Made by a program: the position numbers and the translations under genes
In this document: positions 9,838-18,838 of the stretch, one piece after another
Numbering within the stretch: the first letter of the stretch is position 1
Layout of the letters: every line of letters starts with the position of its first letter
The notes under the pieces: model-generated
What the model was told of the DNA's origin: nothing
The model's database searches: none
What the model saw: only the letters and a program-made list of their open reading frames with translations
Source: Methylobacterium sp.
Lineage (GTDB): Bacteria; Pseudomonadota; Alphaproteobacteria; Rhizobiales; Beijerinckiaceae
Direction: 5' to 3'
Assembly (NCBI GenBank): GCA_013823325.1
Contig: PNLY01000002.1
Span: 1 to 64,000, forward strand
DNA: 64,000 bases

Positions 9838-11247
9838 ATGAAGAACGCCAAAGAGGTCCTGAAGGCGATCAAGGACAATGACGTCAAATACGTCGACTTC
9901 CGCTTCACCGATCCGCGCGGCAAATGGCAGCACGTCACCTTCGACGTCTCGATGATCGACGAGGAGATTTTCGCCGAAGGCACGATGTTCGACGGCTCCT
10001 CGATCGCTGGCTGGAAGGCGATCAACGAGTCCGACATGCTGCTGATGCCCGACCCGACGACGGCCTGCATCGACCCGTTCTTCTCGGCCTCGACCATGGT
10101 CATCAACTGCGACGTGCTCGAGCCGGCGACCGGCGAGCCCTATAGCCGCGACCCGCGCGGCATGGCCAAGAAGGCCGAGGCGTACCTCAAGTCGACCGGC
10201 ATCGGCGATACCGTCTATGTCGGCCCCGAAGCCGAATTCTTCGTCTTCGACGACGTCAAGTTCTCGGCCGACCCTTACAACACCGGCTTCAAGCTCGACA
10301 GCGTCGAGCTGCCGATCAACGGCCAGACCGAATACGAAGGCGGCAATCTCGGCCACCGCATCGCGATCAAGGGCGGCTACTTCCCGGTTCCGCCGCAGGA
10401 TTCGGCGCAGGACATGCGCGGCGAGATGCTCGCTGCCATGGCGGCGATGGGCGTCAAGGTCGAGAAGCATCACCACGAGGTCGCCTCGGCCCAGCACGAA
10501 CTCGGCATGAAGTTCGACACGCTGACGCATATGGCGGACCAGATGCAGGTCTATAAGTACGCCATCCACAACGTCGCGCAGAGCTACGGCAAGACCGCGA
10601 CCTTCATGCCCAAGCCCGTCTATGGCGACAACGGCTCGGGCATGCACGTCCACCTGTCGATCTGGAAGGGTGGCAAGCCGCTCTTCGCCGGCAACAAGTA
10701 CGCCGACCTGTCGCAGGAGTGCCTGTGGTTCATCGGAGGCGTGATCAAGCACGCCAAGGCGCTGAACGCCTTCACCAACCCGTCGACCAACTCCTACAAG
10801 CGCCTGGTCCCGGGCTATGAGGCTCCGGTGCTGCTCGCCTATTCGGCGCGCAACCGCTCGGCCTCCTGCCGTATTCCGTGGACGACCTCGCCGAAGGCCA
10901 AGCGCGTCGAGGTCCGCTTCCCCGATCCGATGGCGAACCCCTATCTCGCCTTCGCCGCGCTGACGATGGCCGGCCTCGACGGCATCCTCAACAAGATCGA
11001 TCCGGGCCCGGCGATGGACAAGGACCTCTACGACCTGCCGCCGCGCGAGCTGAAGAAGATCCCGACCGTCTGCGGCTCGCTGCGCGAGGCACTCGATTCG
11101 CTCAAGAAGGACAACGCCTTCCTCAAAGCCGGCGGCGTCTTCACCGATGACTTCATCGAGAGCTATATCGAGCTCAAGATGCAGGACGTGGCGCGCTTCG
11201 AGATGACGCCGCACCCGGTCGAGTTCACGATGTACTATTCCTACTGA
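9838..11247 (+). CDS. glnA: Glutamine synthetase type I
   Basis: ATP-dependent formation of glutamine from glutamate and ammonia; a dodecamer in the cytosol. At 469 residues it matches the GSI-beta length. Visible are the N-terminal [11 protein letters not shown] loop, the active-site region [14 protein letters not shown], the glutamate-binding [17 protein letters not shown] and the adenylylation site DLYDLPPRE with Tyr398, so GlnE control by adenylylation is expected. The start at 9838 gives the canonical MKNAKEVL N terminus. It lies directly behind glnB, so the pair is likely co-transcribed and nitrogen regulated, though no convincing sigma-54 promoter was seen. Confidence 0.98.
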   Translation: MKNAKEVLKAIKDNDVKYVDFRFTDPRGKWQHVTFDVSMIDEEIFAEGTMFDGSSIAGWKAINESDMLLMPDPTTACIDPFFSASTMVINCDVLEPATGEPYSRDPRGMAKKAEAYLKSTGIGDTVYVGPEAEFFVFDDVKFSADPYNTGFKLDSVELPINGQTEYEGGNLGHRIAIKGGYFPVPPQDSAQDMRGEMLAAMAAMGVKVEKHHHEVASAQHELGMKFDTLTHMADQMQVYKYAIHNVAQSYGKTATFMPKPVYGDNGSGMHVHLSIWKGGKPLFAGNKYADLSQECLWFIGGVIKHAKALNAFTNPSTNSYKRLVPGYEAPVLLAYSARNRSASCRIPWTTSPKAKRVEVRFPDPMANPYLAFAALTMAGLDGILNKIDPGPAMDKDLYDLPPRELKKIPTVCGSLREALDSLKKDNAFLKAGGVFTDDFIESYIELKMQDVARFEMTPHPVEFTMYYSY

Positions 11248-11320
11248 GCAGGGTTCCGGCCGGGCCTCCAGCCCGGACAGGATTTCCTCCTGGCTGCGGC
11301 GATCCGCAGTCCACCTTCCA

Positions 11321-11347
11321 ACCGGGGCGGAGACGCCCCGGTTTTTT
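11321..11347 (+). terminator. Rho-independent terminator of glnA
   Basis: ACCGGGGCG-GAGA-CGCCCCGGT hairpin (9-bp stem) runs straight into six T residues, about 75 nt after the glnA stop. Confidence 0.93.
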
Positions 11348-11481
11348 GTTGACGCGACGAGCGCGATGCCTGGCCATAGCTGAGCTGCCCCGTAGGGCCG
11401 ATCACTGCAAACGCATGCTCACGCAAGCTTAGGAAAGCTGTGCGATAGACGGCGCCTCATCTTCCGTACGGCCGCAGGCGC

Positions 11482-12615
11482 ATGCATTCCCCTTCTCCCG
11501 ATCCATCCGTCGTCATCTTCGGCTCGGCAACGCCCGTCACCTGCGCGGTGATGGACTATGCCTATCGTCTTGCCGACGCCGTGAACGCGCTACGGCCGGG
11601 CCTCGTCGCGATCAGGACGATCGAGCCGGGACGTCCGGCCGCCTTCATCGGGGCCATCGCCGAGGAGTTGCGCCGCGACCGCATCGTGCATTTCCAGCTG
11701 CCGATCGAAGGCTGGGGCAACAGCCTCGTACCGGGCTCCGCGCTGATGGCGGCGCGGCTGATGACGCGCAAGGGCCGCATCGCCATCACCCTGCACGAAT
11801 GGGCCTCGCTCAACCAGCTGCGCTATCTCTCGATGGTGCCGGATATCCTGGCCTGCGACGGCTTCGTCTTCGTCTCGCCGCAGCAGCGCGAGAGCTTTCT
11901 GAAGACGCCCTTGGTCGGCGCTGCGAAGAAGCAGGCGGCCCCCGTCATCCCGATCGGGCCCAACATCATGCCGGCACGCATCGACCCCGAACGGGTCGCG
12001 GCGGAACGGGCGAAGCTGCGCGGCAAAGGCGCGAGCCAAGCCGATGTCGTGATCGGCTATTTCGGCGTGCTTTACGCCAGCAAGCGGCCCGACGTCCTGC
12101 TGCGGACAACGCAGGCGCTGCATCAGCGCGGCATCAAGGCGCGGCTGCTGGTCTGCGGCGATTTCCTCTGGGACAAGCCTGGCGATCGCGAAGCGTTCCT
12201 TGCGCTCGCTCGCGAGCTCGGCGTCGCCGACTGGCTCGATTTCCGTGGCCGGATCGACGACGAAGGCGAACTGATGGCGACGCTCTCGGCCGCCGACGTC
12301 TTCCTGCTGCCGTTCACCGACGGGATCAGCACGCGGCGCGGCAGCTTCCAGGCGGTCAGCCAGCTCGCGATCCCGCTGGTTTCGACCGAGCCTGAGCGGC
12401 AGGATGAGTTCGCGCTCGCTCCGGCGCTGAAGGCGAAGATCGAGAATCCGGCGACGGTGCTGTGCCCGGTCGACGCTACGCCCGCGCGCTTCGCCGAGGC
12501 TGTGCTTACGGCTCAGGCCCGCAAGGCCGAGGCGATCGGCGTCGATCTCGCCAGGCTATGGGACGAAGCCGCCCTCGCCCATCTTAGCTTCTACGAGCAG
12601 CTTCAAAACGTGTGA
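11482..12615 (+). CDS. GT-B fold glycosyltransferase (GT4-like)
   Basis: 377 residues. The N terminus (VVIFGSATPVTCAVMDYAYRLADAV) is an acceptor-side Rossmann half. The second half, from about residue 190 (VVIGYFGVLYASKRPDVLLR), carries the donor-side fold with DWLDFRGRIDDEGELMATLSAADVFLLPFTDGISTRRGS, resembling the ExxGxxxxEAMA-type donor-binding region of GT4 enzymes without its usual glutamates. Likely role is sugar transfer in polysaccharide or surface-glycan assembly. It converges with a GT2 gene and a flippase on the other strand. The sugar substrate cannot be told. Confidence 0.78.
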   Translation: MHSPSPDPSVVIFGSATPVTCAVMDYAYRLADAVNALRPGLVAIRTIEPGRPAAFIGAIAEELRRDRIVHFQLPIEGWGNSLVPGSALMAARLMTRKGRIAITLHEWASLNQLRYLSMVPDILACDGFVFVSPQQRESFLKTPLVGAAKKQAAPVIPIGPNIMPARIDPERVAAERAKLRGKGASQADVVIGYFGVLYASKRPDVLLRTTQALHQRGIKARLLVCGDFLWDKPGDREAFLALARELGVADWLDFRGRIDDEGELMATLSAADVFLLPFTDGISTRRGSFQAVSQLAIPLVSTEPERQDEFALAPALKAKIENPATVLCPVDATPARFAEAVLTAQARKAEAIGVDLARLWDEAALAHLSFYEQLQNV

Positions 12616-12635
12616 CCGGCAGCCCGGCCGGGCGC

Positions 12636-13541
12636 TCAATCCAGCGACAGGATACGCCGCGGATCGAGACGCCCGCGTGCCAGGTCCCAGAGCGCCAGCA
12701 AATTGCCCTTCAACCGGCCCCGCCGGTCGATCAGGCTTTGCGGCAGCAGGCTGAAGACCAGATTGGCGACGACGGGCGGAACCGACAGACGCCAGGCACG
12801 AGCCCGGCGCATCGTCCCCTTGCGCGCCAGATACACCGTATTCGCGACCTGCGAATAGCCGAAGCGCACCCCCGAGGTGCGGCCGCGTTTGACGGCGCGA
12901 TGCACGCCGCGCAGCGCCGTGGCGTGCACGATCCTGCCCTCGCCCGCGAGCTGGCCGCAGAAGTCGACGTCCTCCTGCCAGCCGTAAAGCGGCAGGTTCT
13001 CGTCGAAGCGCGCCCCGGCGCGCCGGATCGCCGCCATGCGGAACACCATGTTGCAGCCATAGGTGTTCTCGACCGTACGGATGTTCGCCGTCTGCGGCGG
13101 CCGGTCGCGGGCCAGGACCGCCAGCGCCTGCTGCAATCCAATTCCCGCGCCATGGACGCTGTCGGCGAGGACGTCGCCGGTCGCCGCAACGACATCCGGC
13201 TCCTGCCGGAACAGCCGCTCGACCTCGGCGATGAAGCGATCCGCCGGCAGGTAGTCGTCATCGAAGAACACGATCAAATCCGCATCGCCGGCCACATCGA
13301 GAATGGCGTTGCGCTGGGCGCTCGATCCCTTTTGGCCATCGATGCGTTCGGCGGCGATCGTCAGACTCGCAGCGTGATCCCAATCGACATCGTCGTTGGC
13401 CGAGGGACAGATCAGGATGCGTTGCGGGCGTAGCTCCTGTCGATCGAGCTGGACGAGCGTGTCCCGCAGGACGTCGCGGCGGCCTGAAGTGGCGATGCCA
13501 ACGACGATGTTGGCGGGACGGGTTGCTGGCATGTCGATCAT
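12636..13541 (-). CDS. GT2 family glycosyltransferase
   Basis: 301 residues with the GT-A fold. The N terminus NIVVGIATSGRRDVLRDTLVQL begins the nucleotide-sugar domain, SSAQRNAILDVAGDADLIVFFDDDYLPAD contains the DxD-type metal site, and LPLYGWQEDVDFCGQL fits the catalytic-base region (ED). The C-terminal part has a hydrophobic segment (VPPVVANLVFSLLP) that may touch the membrane. It starts 6 nt after the flippase stop on the same strand, so the two are co-transcribed. It probably adds a sugar to a lipid-linked glycan. Met4 is an alternative start. Confidence 0.85.
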   Translation of the reverse strand: MIDMPATRPANIVVGIATSGRRDVLRDTLVQLDRQELRPQRILICPSANDDVDWDHAASLTIAAERIDGQKGSSAQRNAILDVAGDADLIVFFDDDYLPADRFIAEVERLFRQEPDVVAATGDVLADSVHGAGIGLQQALAVLARDRPPQTANIRTVENTYGCNMVFRMAAIRRAGARFDENLPLYGWQEDVDFCGQLAGEGRIVHATALRGVHRAVKRGRTSGVRFGYSQVANTVYLARKGTMRRARAWRLSVPPVVANLVFSLLPQSLIDRRGRLKGNLLALWDLARGRLDPRRILSLD

Positions 13542-13547
13542 GGCGCC

Positions 13548-14930
13548 TCAGCGTACGATCCAGCGGACGAGGGTGAGAAAGGGCGCCATGCCGAAAGCCA
13601 GCGCGCAGGCGAGCGCTACGCCGGTCGACAGCAGGAGATCACCGGCGAACCAGCTCACGCTCAGCCAGGACAGCGCCAGCGCCGCTCCCGACAGCACGAC
13701 CGGCCACCACGGCATGACGAAGGGCTGCCGGCGCAACATGATCGTCCCGCCCGCAGCCGCCACCGCCGCTCCCCCGGCAGCTCCGGCGGCGACGGCGACA
13801 GCGTCGCCTGGATAGAGCGTCGCGGCTAGCAGGGCGCCGGCGCAGGTCAGGATGCAGTCGCAGGCCGCCAATCCGACGATGGCGGGCAACCGGCGCTGCA
13901 GATGCGCCGGCGTCGATAGCAGGGTGTGGGTCAGCGCGCGCAGCAGCGCCACCAGCATGATCAGCGGCGCCGTCAGCAGAAAGGAGGACTGCAAGGCGGG
14001 CGGAACAACGGCCCGGGCGGCGCCACCGAGCAGAGCGATCATCCCGGCGGCACCGATCAGGGAGAAGCCTGTGAGCAGGGCGTAGTACCGGCCGAGTTCC
14101 ACCTGGATGGCGCCGGAATCGCCCTCGCGATCGAAGCGCGCCACCAATTCGGGATAACGCACCGCCTGCAGCGACGTGATGATCATGCCGAACGGCCGCT
14201 GCAGCAGATCGAGCGCCAGCAGCGGCCCCGCCGCTCCGGCCGCACCGAGCGCGCTCACGAAGATCGTCTTGAGGCCGAGCGGCGCCAGCACGCCGGCAAC
14301 CGACGCGCCGGCCGACACCCCGCCATAAACCAGATGGCGCCTGACGAGCTTGCCGTCCCAGACATGCGACCAGGGCAGGATTCGGCGCGACAGGAAGCAG
14401 GCCAGGGAGCAGTAGACGAGATTTCCCGCCAGGACGCCGGCCACCACATGGCCGAGATCGCCGCCAGCCACGGCGCCGGCCAGTGTCGCGGCAGTCACGA
14501 TCGTGGCGCGCGCTCCCTGGAGCCACGAGAACAGCCTGAACTCCTGGCGGAAGCGCAGCATGGTTAGATGCAATTCGCCGCCGCCCTGCAGGATTGCCGC
14601 GACGGCACCGATCAGTCCAAGCCAGAGCGGAACATCGAAGAGCGTCGCAGCGACGACGCCGAGCAGGCACAGAACGGCGCTGGCGATGAATTCGGCGATG
14701 ATCACGCCACGTTCCGCCTGCTCGCTCTCTCCGTCGGGGCCGGGGTAGAAGCGGCTACAGACAGCGCGGAGCCATTGGAAGCAGGCGATATCGGCGAACT
14801 GAACGATCGAAACGAACAACGAATAGGCGACGTAGTTCGGCGCGGTCAGCAGGTTGGAAACCGCGATCAGCAGGCCGAAGGCGAGAACTGACTGGTAGAG
14901 ATACGACCCCAGAGCGGCGATCTTGGCCAT
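13548..14930 (-). CDS. Wzx-like polysaccharide flippase / oligosaccharide exporter
   Basis: 460-residue integral membrane protein with about 12 hydrophobic segments and short loops, the pattern of the MOP/PST superfamily of lipid-linked oligosaccharide flippases. Features include the N-terminal SYLYQSVLAFGLLIAVSNLL, the basic RFYPGPDGE loop and a central LALDLLQRPFGMIITSLQAVRYPEL segment. The start at 14930 (MAKIAALGSY) is preferred because the 49 further upstream codons are Arg/Ser-rich and overlap a separate small frame. It is followed by a GT2 gene after 6 nt. No Wzy or Wzz is present, so the glycan is undefined. Confidence 0.78.
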   Translation of the reverse strand: MAKIAALGSYLYQSVLAFGLLIAVSNLLTAPNYVAYSLFVSIVQFADIACFQWLRAVCSRFYPGPDGESEQAERGVIIAEFIASAVLCLLGVVAATLFDVPLWLGLIGAVAAILQGGGELHLTMLRFRQEFRLFSWLQGARATIVTAATLAGAVAGGDLGHVVAGVLAGNLVYCSLACFLSRRILPWSHVWDGKLVRRHLVYGGVSAGASVAGVLAPLGLKTIFVSALGAAGAAGPLLALDLLQRPFGMIITSLQAVRYPELVARFDREGDSGAIQVELGRYYALLTGFSLIGAAGMIALLGGAARAVVPPALQSSFLLTAPLIMLVALLRALTHTLLSTPAHLQRRLPAIVGLAACDCILTCAGALLAATLYPGDAVAVAAGAAGGAAVAAAGGTIMLRRQPFVMPWWPVVLSGAALALSWLSVSWFAGDLLLSTGVALACALAFGMAPFLTLVRWIVR

Positions 14931-14937
14931 CGCCGCC

Positions 14938-15042
14938 TCAGACAGTCCGCCAAAACGCGAGAGCACACGACTGCAGAGACGCTTCGGCCTGGCCTCCGCC
15001 CTCCTCGGCCGAGCCGAAATCGCTGACGATGACCACGCACAT
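14938..15042 (-). CDS. Small frame resembling the N-terminal stub of a GT4 glycosyltransferase
   Basis: 34 codons from 15042, preceded by GGGAGG, encode MCVVIVSDFGSAEEGGGQAE and 14 more residues, ending 7 nt before the flippase start. VVIVSDF followed by a Gly-rich turn resembles the first Rossmann strand and loop of GT4 glycosyltransferases, after which the frame stops. It could be the remnant of a deleted glycosyltransferase or simply a short leader that couples translation to the flippase. Evidence for expression is only the ribosome-binding site and spacing. Confidence 0.35.
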   Translation of the reverse strand: MCVVIVSDFGSAEEGGGQAEASLQSCALAFWRTV

Positions 15043-15099
15043 ATCGAGCCTCCCGAAGGAGCTCTTCTGACACGCAAAGATTGAGGAAGCGCTGACGAC

Positions 15100-15300
15100 T
15101 TAGCGCAGCGCGACGATCGCGAGACCGATCAGTGCGACGAGCGCGGCGGCCCACCAGAGCCGGCGCAATTGCGCGCTCTCCGCATCGTGGCGCGTTTCGG
15201 GGCCGGACAGCTCTTCATAGGCGAAGGCCTCGCCAGCGAAACGCGCGGCCCGTTCGAGGCCGGTGATGCGGATCTTGGGTACTGCGGAACGCGACGCCAC
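15100..15300 (-). CDS. Small protein with one C-terminal transmembrane helix
   Basis: 66 residues starting at a GTG, 4 nt after a purine-rich GGGGGGAAGG. The first 45 residues are polar (KIRITGLERAARFAGEAFAYEELSG), and a single membrane helix closes the protein (about residues 48-65, LWWAAALVALIGLAIVAL), so it looks tail-anchored. I recognise no family. It is upstream of the small glycosyltransferase-like frame and the flippase on the same strand and may belong to that transcription unit. Confidence 0.55.
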   Translation of the reverse strand: MASRSAVPKIRITGLERAARFAGEAFAYEELSGPETRHDAESAQLRRLWWAAALVALIGLAIVALR

Positions 15301-15602
15301 GTGACCTTCCCCCCTTTGGCCAGCTTAGCCGAATGCGCTGTCGAGACCAGTCCCGATTCGCATCACGATGATGAAACTGCGGCCCTTAACGGCTGCTGAA
15401 CCGGCGAATAGCGGGCGAGGTTCCATGGCCGGCTGTGCCATCCCCGGATGACGGCTCGGCGACAGCGCCGCTCATCCTGACTTCCGGCGGCGATCCGATC
15501 GGTTTATTGCGGAGAAGCGGCGGGCTATAGCGGCTCCGGCAAGCGGCCGACGGGCCGATGCGCTATCTTGCTAGCTCAAGCGAATCAGCGAGTGCGGTGA
15601 CG
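15301..15602. other. Intergenic region between divergent small membrane gene and parE
   Basis: 302 bp without a gene. Nothing beyond ordinary promoter space was seen: the minus-strand ribosome-binding site at 15305-15314 and a TATAG-like hexamer near 15526 that could serve parE. Confidence 0.5.
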
Positions 15603-17666
15603 ATGACGGACGATCTCTTCGGCGAGGACGGCGGCAAGGAGATGCGCGAGGAATCGCGTGCGCCCGCCCCTGCGCCGAAGCCGGCCGCGCGCCCTGCCCC
15701 GGCACCACGCGGCGGCACGCCGTCCGAGGCGGGCTACGACGCCTCCGCGATCGAGGTGCTCGAAGGGCTGGAGCCGGTCCGGCGCCGGCCGGGCATGTAT
15801 ATCGGCGGCACCGACGAGCGGGCTTTGCATCACCTCTTCGCCGAGGTGATCGACAACGCCATGGACGAGGCGGTGGCCGGCCATGCCAGCTTCATCGACG
15901 TCGAGCTCTTCGCCGACGGCTCTCTCGCGGTCACCGACAATGGCCGCGGCATGCCGATCGACCCGCATCCGAAATTCCCGGACAAGTCGGCGCTCGAAGT
16001 GATCATGACGATCCTGCACGCCGGCGGAAAGTTCGACTCCAAGGTCTACGAGACCTCGGGCGGCCTGCACGGCGTCGGCGTCTCCGTCGTCAACGCGCTC
16101 TCCGACCTGGTCGAGGTCGAGGTCGCGCGCGGCCAGATGCTCTATCGCCAGAGCTTCTCCCGCGGCATCCCGCTGGGGCCGCTGGAAACGGTCGGCCGGG
16201 CGCCGAACCGGCGCGGCACCCGCGTGCGCTTCCATCCGGACGCACAGATCTTCGGGGAAGGCGCGCATTTCGTGCCGGCGCGGCTGTTCCGCATGGCCCG
16301 CTCCAAGGCCTATCTGTTCGGCGGCGTCGAGATCCGCTGGCGCTGCGCGCCATCGCGTTTGCAGCCGGAAGGCGACGTCGCAGCCGAAGCGGTGTTCAAG
16401 TTCCCCGGCGGCTTGCGCGACTATCTCGCCCGCGAGATCGAGGGCAAGGACCTCGTCGCCGAACCGATCTTCTCCGGAAAGGTCACCAAGGAAGGCGGCC
16501 ACGGCTCGCTCGAATGGGCCGTCGCATGGCTTGCGACGGGAGAAGACGGTTTCTCCTCGTCCTACTGCAACACGATCCCGACGCCTGAGGGCGGCACGCA
16601 TGAGCAGGGCCTGCGCATCGCCCTGCTGCGCGGTCTGCGCGACCATGCCGAGCGCATCGGCCAGTCCAAGCGCATGGCGCAGGTCACCGCCGACGACGTG
16701 ATGGCGACCTGCGCCGCCATGCTCTCGGTCTTCATCCGCGAGCCGGAATTCCAGGGCCAGACCAAGGACAAGCTCGCGACGCTGGAGGCGGCCCGCATCG
16801 TCGAGAACGCGATACGCGATGCCTTCGACCACTGGCTCGCCGCCTCGCCGCAGCAGGCGCTGAGGCTGCTCGACTGGTCGGTCGACCGGGCCGAGGAGCG
16901 CCAGCGCCGCCGCCTCGAAAAGGAAGTCTCGCGCAAGACCGCGACCCGTAAGCTGAGGCTGCCCGGCAAGCTCGCCGATTGCAGCAATGCCGGCGCGGCC
17001 GGCTCAGAGCTCTTCATCGTCGAGGGCGATTCCGCCGGTGGCTCGGCCAAGCAGGCGCGCAACCGCGCCAATCAGGCGATCCTGCCCCTGCGCGGCAAGA
17101 TTCTCAACGTCGCCAATACGACGCGCGAAAAGCTCAACGCCAACCAGCAGCTCGCCGACCTGATCCTGGCGCTGGGCTGTGGCATCGGCAGCCAGTTCCG
17201 TGAAGACGACCTGCGTTACGAGAAGGTCATCGTGATGACCGACGCCGATGTCGACGGCGCCCATATCGCTTCGCTCCTGGTCACCTTCTTCTGGCGCCAG
17301 ATGCCGCGCCTGATCGAGAAGGGCCATCTCTATTTGTCGGTGCCCCCGCTCTACCGGCTGCGCCATGGCACCAAGTCCGTCTATGCCCGCGACGATGCCC
17401 ATAAGGACGAGCTGATCGAGACTGTCTTCAAGGGCAAGAAGCCGGAGATCGGCCGCTTCAAGGGCCTGGGCGAGATGATGCCGGCCGAGCTCAAGGAGAC
17501 CACGATGGACCCGAGCAAGCGCTCATTGCTCAAGGTCATGGTCGATCACGAGGCGAAGGAGGAGACCTCCGACACGGTCGAACGGCTGATGGGCAACAAG
17601 CCCGAGGCGCGCTTCCTCTTCATCCAGGAGCGGGCCGCCTTCGCCGGCGAGCTGATCGACCTGTGA
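15603..17666 (+). CDS. parE: DNA topoisomerase IV subunit B
   Basis: ATPase subunit of topoisomerase IV, which with ParC decatenates replicated chromosomes. The 687-residue protein has an Ala/Pro-rich N-terminal extension of about 45 residues. The GHKL ATPase domain shows VIDNAMDEA, the [17 protein letters not shown] loop and [15 protein letters not shown]. The TOPRIM region shows [19 protein letters not shown] and [34 protein letters not shown] near the end is typical of ParE/GyrB. It is shorter than GyrB and lacks its insertions. ATG at 15603 is preferred over an upstream in-frame ATG at 15558. Confidence 0.95.
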   Translation: MTDDLFGEDGGKEMREESRAPAPAPKPAARPAPAPRGGTPSEAGYDASAIEVLEGLEPVRRRPGMYIGGTDERALHHLFAEVIDNAMDEAVAGHASFIDVELFADGSLAVTDNGRGMPIDPHPKFPDKSALEVIMTILHAGGKFDSKVYETSGGLHGVGVSVVNALSDLVEVEVARGQMLYRQSFSRGIPLGPLETVGRAPNRRGTRVRFHPDAQIFGEGAHFVPARLFRMARSKAYLFGGVEIRWRCAPSRLQPEGDVAAEAVFKFPGGLRDYLAREIEGKDLVAEPIFSGKVTKEGGHGSLEWAVAWLATGEDGFSSSYCNTIPTPEGGTHEQGLRIALLRGLRDHAERIGQSKRMAQVTADDVMATCAAMLSVFIREPEFQGQTKDKLATLEAARIVENAIRDAFDHWLAASPQQALRLLDWSVDRAEERQRRRLEKEVSRKTATRKLRLPGKLADCSNAGAAGSELFIVEGDSAGGSAKQARNRANQAILPLRGKILNVANTTREKLNANQQLADLILALGCGIGSQFREDDLRYEKVIVMTDADVDGAHIASLLVTFFWRQMPRLIEKGHLYLSVPPLYRLRHGTKSVYARDDAHKDELIETVFKGKKPEIGRFKGLGEMMPAELKETTMDPSKRSLLKVMVDHEAKEETSDTVERLMGNKPEARFLFIQERAAFAGELIDL

Positions 17667-17676
17667 GACAAAGACT

Positions 17677-17713
17677 GGCAGGCTTGCGCGCCGGGCTCCC
17701 CGGCAAGCCTGCC
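17677..17713 (+). terminator. Long stem-loop after parE
   Basis: Perfect 11-bp arms GGCAGGCTTGC/GCAAGCCTGCC enclose a smaller CCGGG/CCCGG stem, 10 nt after the parE stop. No U-tract follows, so termination would need help; it may instead protect the mRNA end. Confidence 0.45.
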
Positions 17714-17831
17714 GGGCTGCGTTGCCACCGCCGTGCGCTCACTGTGCGCGCATGCCGACAGACCCGCACGATGCCGACCATGGCCCCGTCCAGCGCGACA
17801 GCCCACCGGCCCCTCTCTGGCCCCTGAACGC

Positions 17832-18746
17832 ATGGGCGAGCCTCCTGCCTCTCCATCTCGACGCGATGCCCCGGCCGCGGCCCAGGCCTCGCTGTGGGCC
17901 GATCTCGAAATCTTCCACGCCATCGCCTCGACGGGTGGCCTCGCTCTGGCAGCGTCTGCGCTCGGACTGAGCGAGACCACGGTTGCACGACGCCTCAAGG
18001 CTTTCGAGGCGCGGCTCGGCCTGCCGCTGTTCCAGCGCGGCGCCAACCGGCTGATCCCGACGCAGATCGGCGTCGCGCTCGCCGCGGATGCGGCGGCGGC
18101 GGCCGAGGCCGTCGCGCGCTTCGACACGCGGGCGAATGCCGCTCGTGCCCGCGACGACGCTCCGGTCCGCATCACCGCAACGACCTCGATCAGCCTGTTC
18201 CTGACCCAGCACGCCGCCCGGCTCTCGGCGGCCGCCGGCGGCATCGAGATCGTCATCATCAGCACGCGCGAGCGCCTCGACCTGGCGCGCGGCGAAGCCG
18301 AGATCGCGATCCGCATGCGCAGGCCACCGGGTGACGCCGGCTATTTCGGCCAGAAGGTCGGCAAGCTGGCGCAGGCCTTCTATGTTCGGCGCGATGTCGA
18401 CCCGGCGACCGCGCCGGTGATCTCGGTCAGCCGGGACGTCTCCTCGCGGATCGAGCAGCACATCCTGGCCTGGGCGGCCGGACGGCCGGTCGCCGCCCGC
18501 GTCGGCGATTCCGCCGCGCGCTACGAGAGCATCCGCTCGTCCGGTGCGGTCTCGATGGCGCCCTGTTTCCTGGCGGATGCCGATGCGGGGCTGATCCGGC
18601 TGGAGGAGCCGCCCGAGGCGACCGCCGACGAGATCTTCCTGGTGTCGCATGAGAGTAGCCGGCAACGGCCGGCGGTGCTGGCCGCGCTCGATGCCTTGCG
18701 CGCGCTGTTCCGTGAGTATCGCGGCCGGCTGGAAGGGCTCGGTTGA
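17832..18746 (+). CDS. LysR family transcriptional regulator
   Basis: 304 residues. A winged helix-turn-helix starts near residue 20 (LWADLEIFHAIASTGGLALAASALGLSETTVARRLKAFEARLG), followed by the linker LPLFQRGANRLIPTQIG and a C-terminal periplasmic-binding-like effector domain, truncated in style as in LysR proteins of the single-dimer type. It reads codirectionally after parE, with a convergent unknown gene downstream. No divergently transcribed target is adjacent, so its regulon cannot be inferred. The ATG at 17832 is chosen because the 33 upstream codons are Arg/Pro-rich noise. Confidence 0.87.
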   Translation: MGEPPASPSRRDAPAAAQASLWADLEIFHAIASTGGLALAASALGLSETTVARRLKAFEARLGLPLFQRGANRLIPTQIGVALAADAAAAAEAVARFDTRANAARARDDAPVRITATTSISLFLTQHAARLSAAAGGIEIVIISTRERLDLARGEAEIAIRMRRPPGDAGYFGQKVGKLAQAFYVRRDVDPATAPVISVSRDVSSRIEQHILAWAAGRPVAARVGDSAARYESIRSSGAVSMAPCFLADADAGLIRLEEPPEATADEIFLVSHESSRQRPAVLAALDALRALFREYRGRLEGLG

Positions 18747-18838
18747 GAAACAAGCGCGGTCACCAAGCTCCTTGGCGGTGGTCGGCCGTGCCGCGAAGCT
18801 GGAGATCGGATCGTGATCCGGGGCCTTCAAAAACTGGC

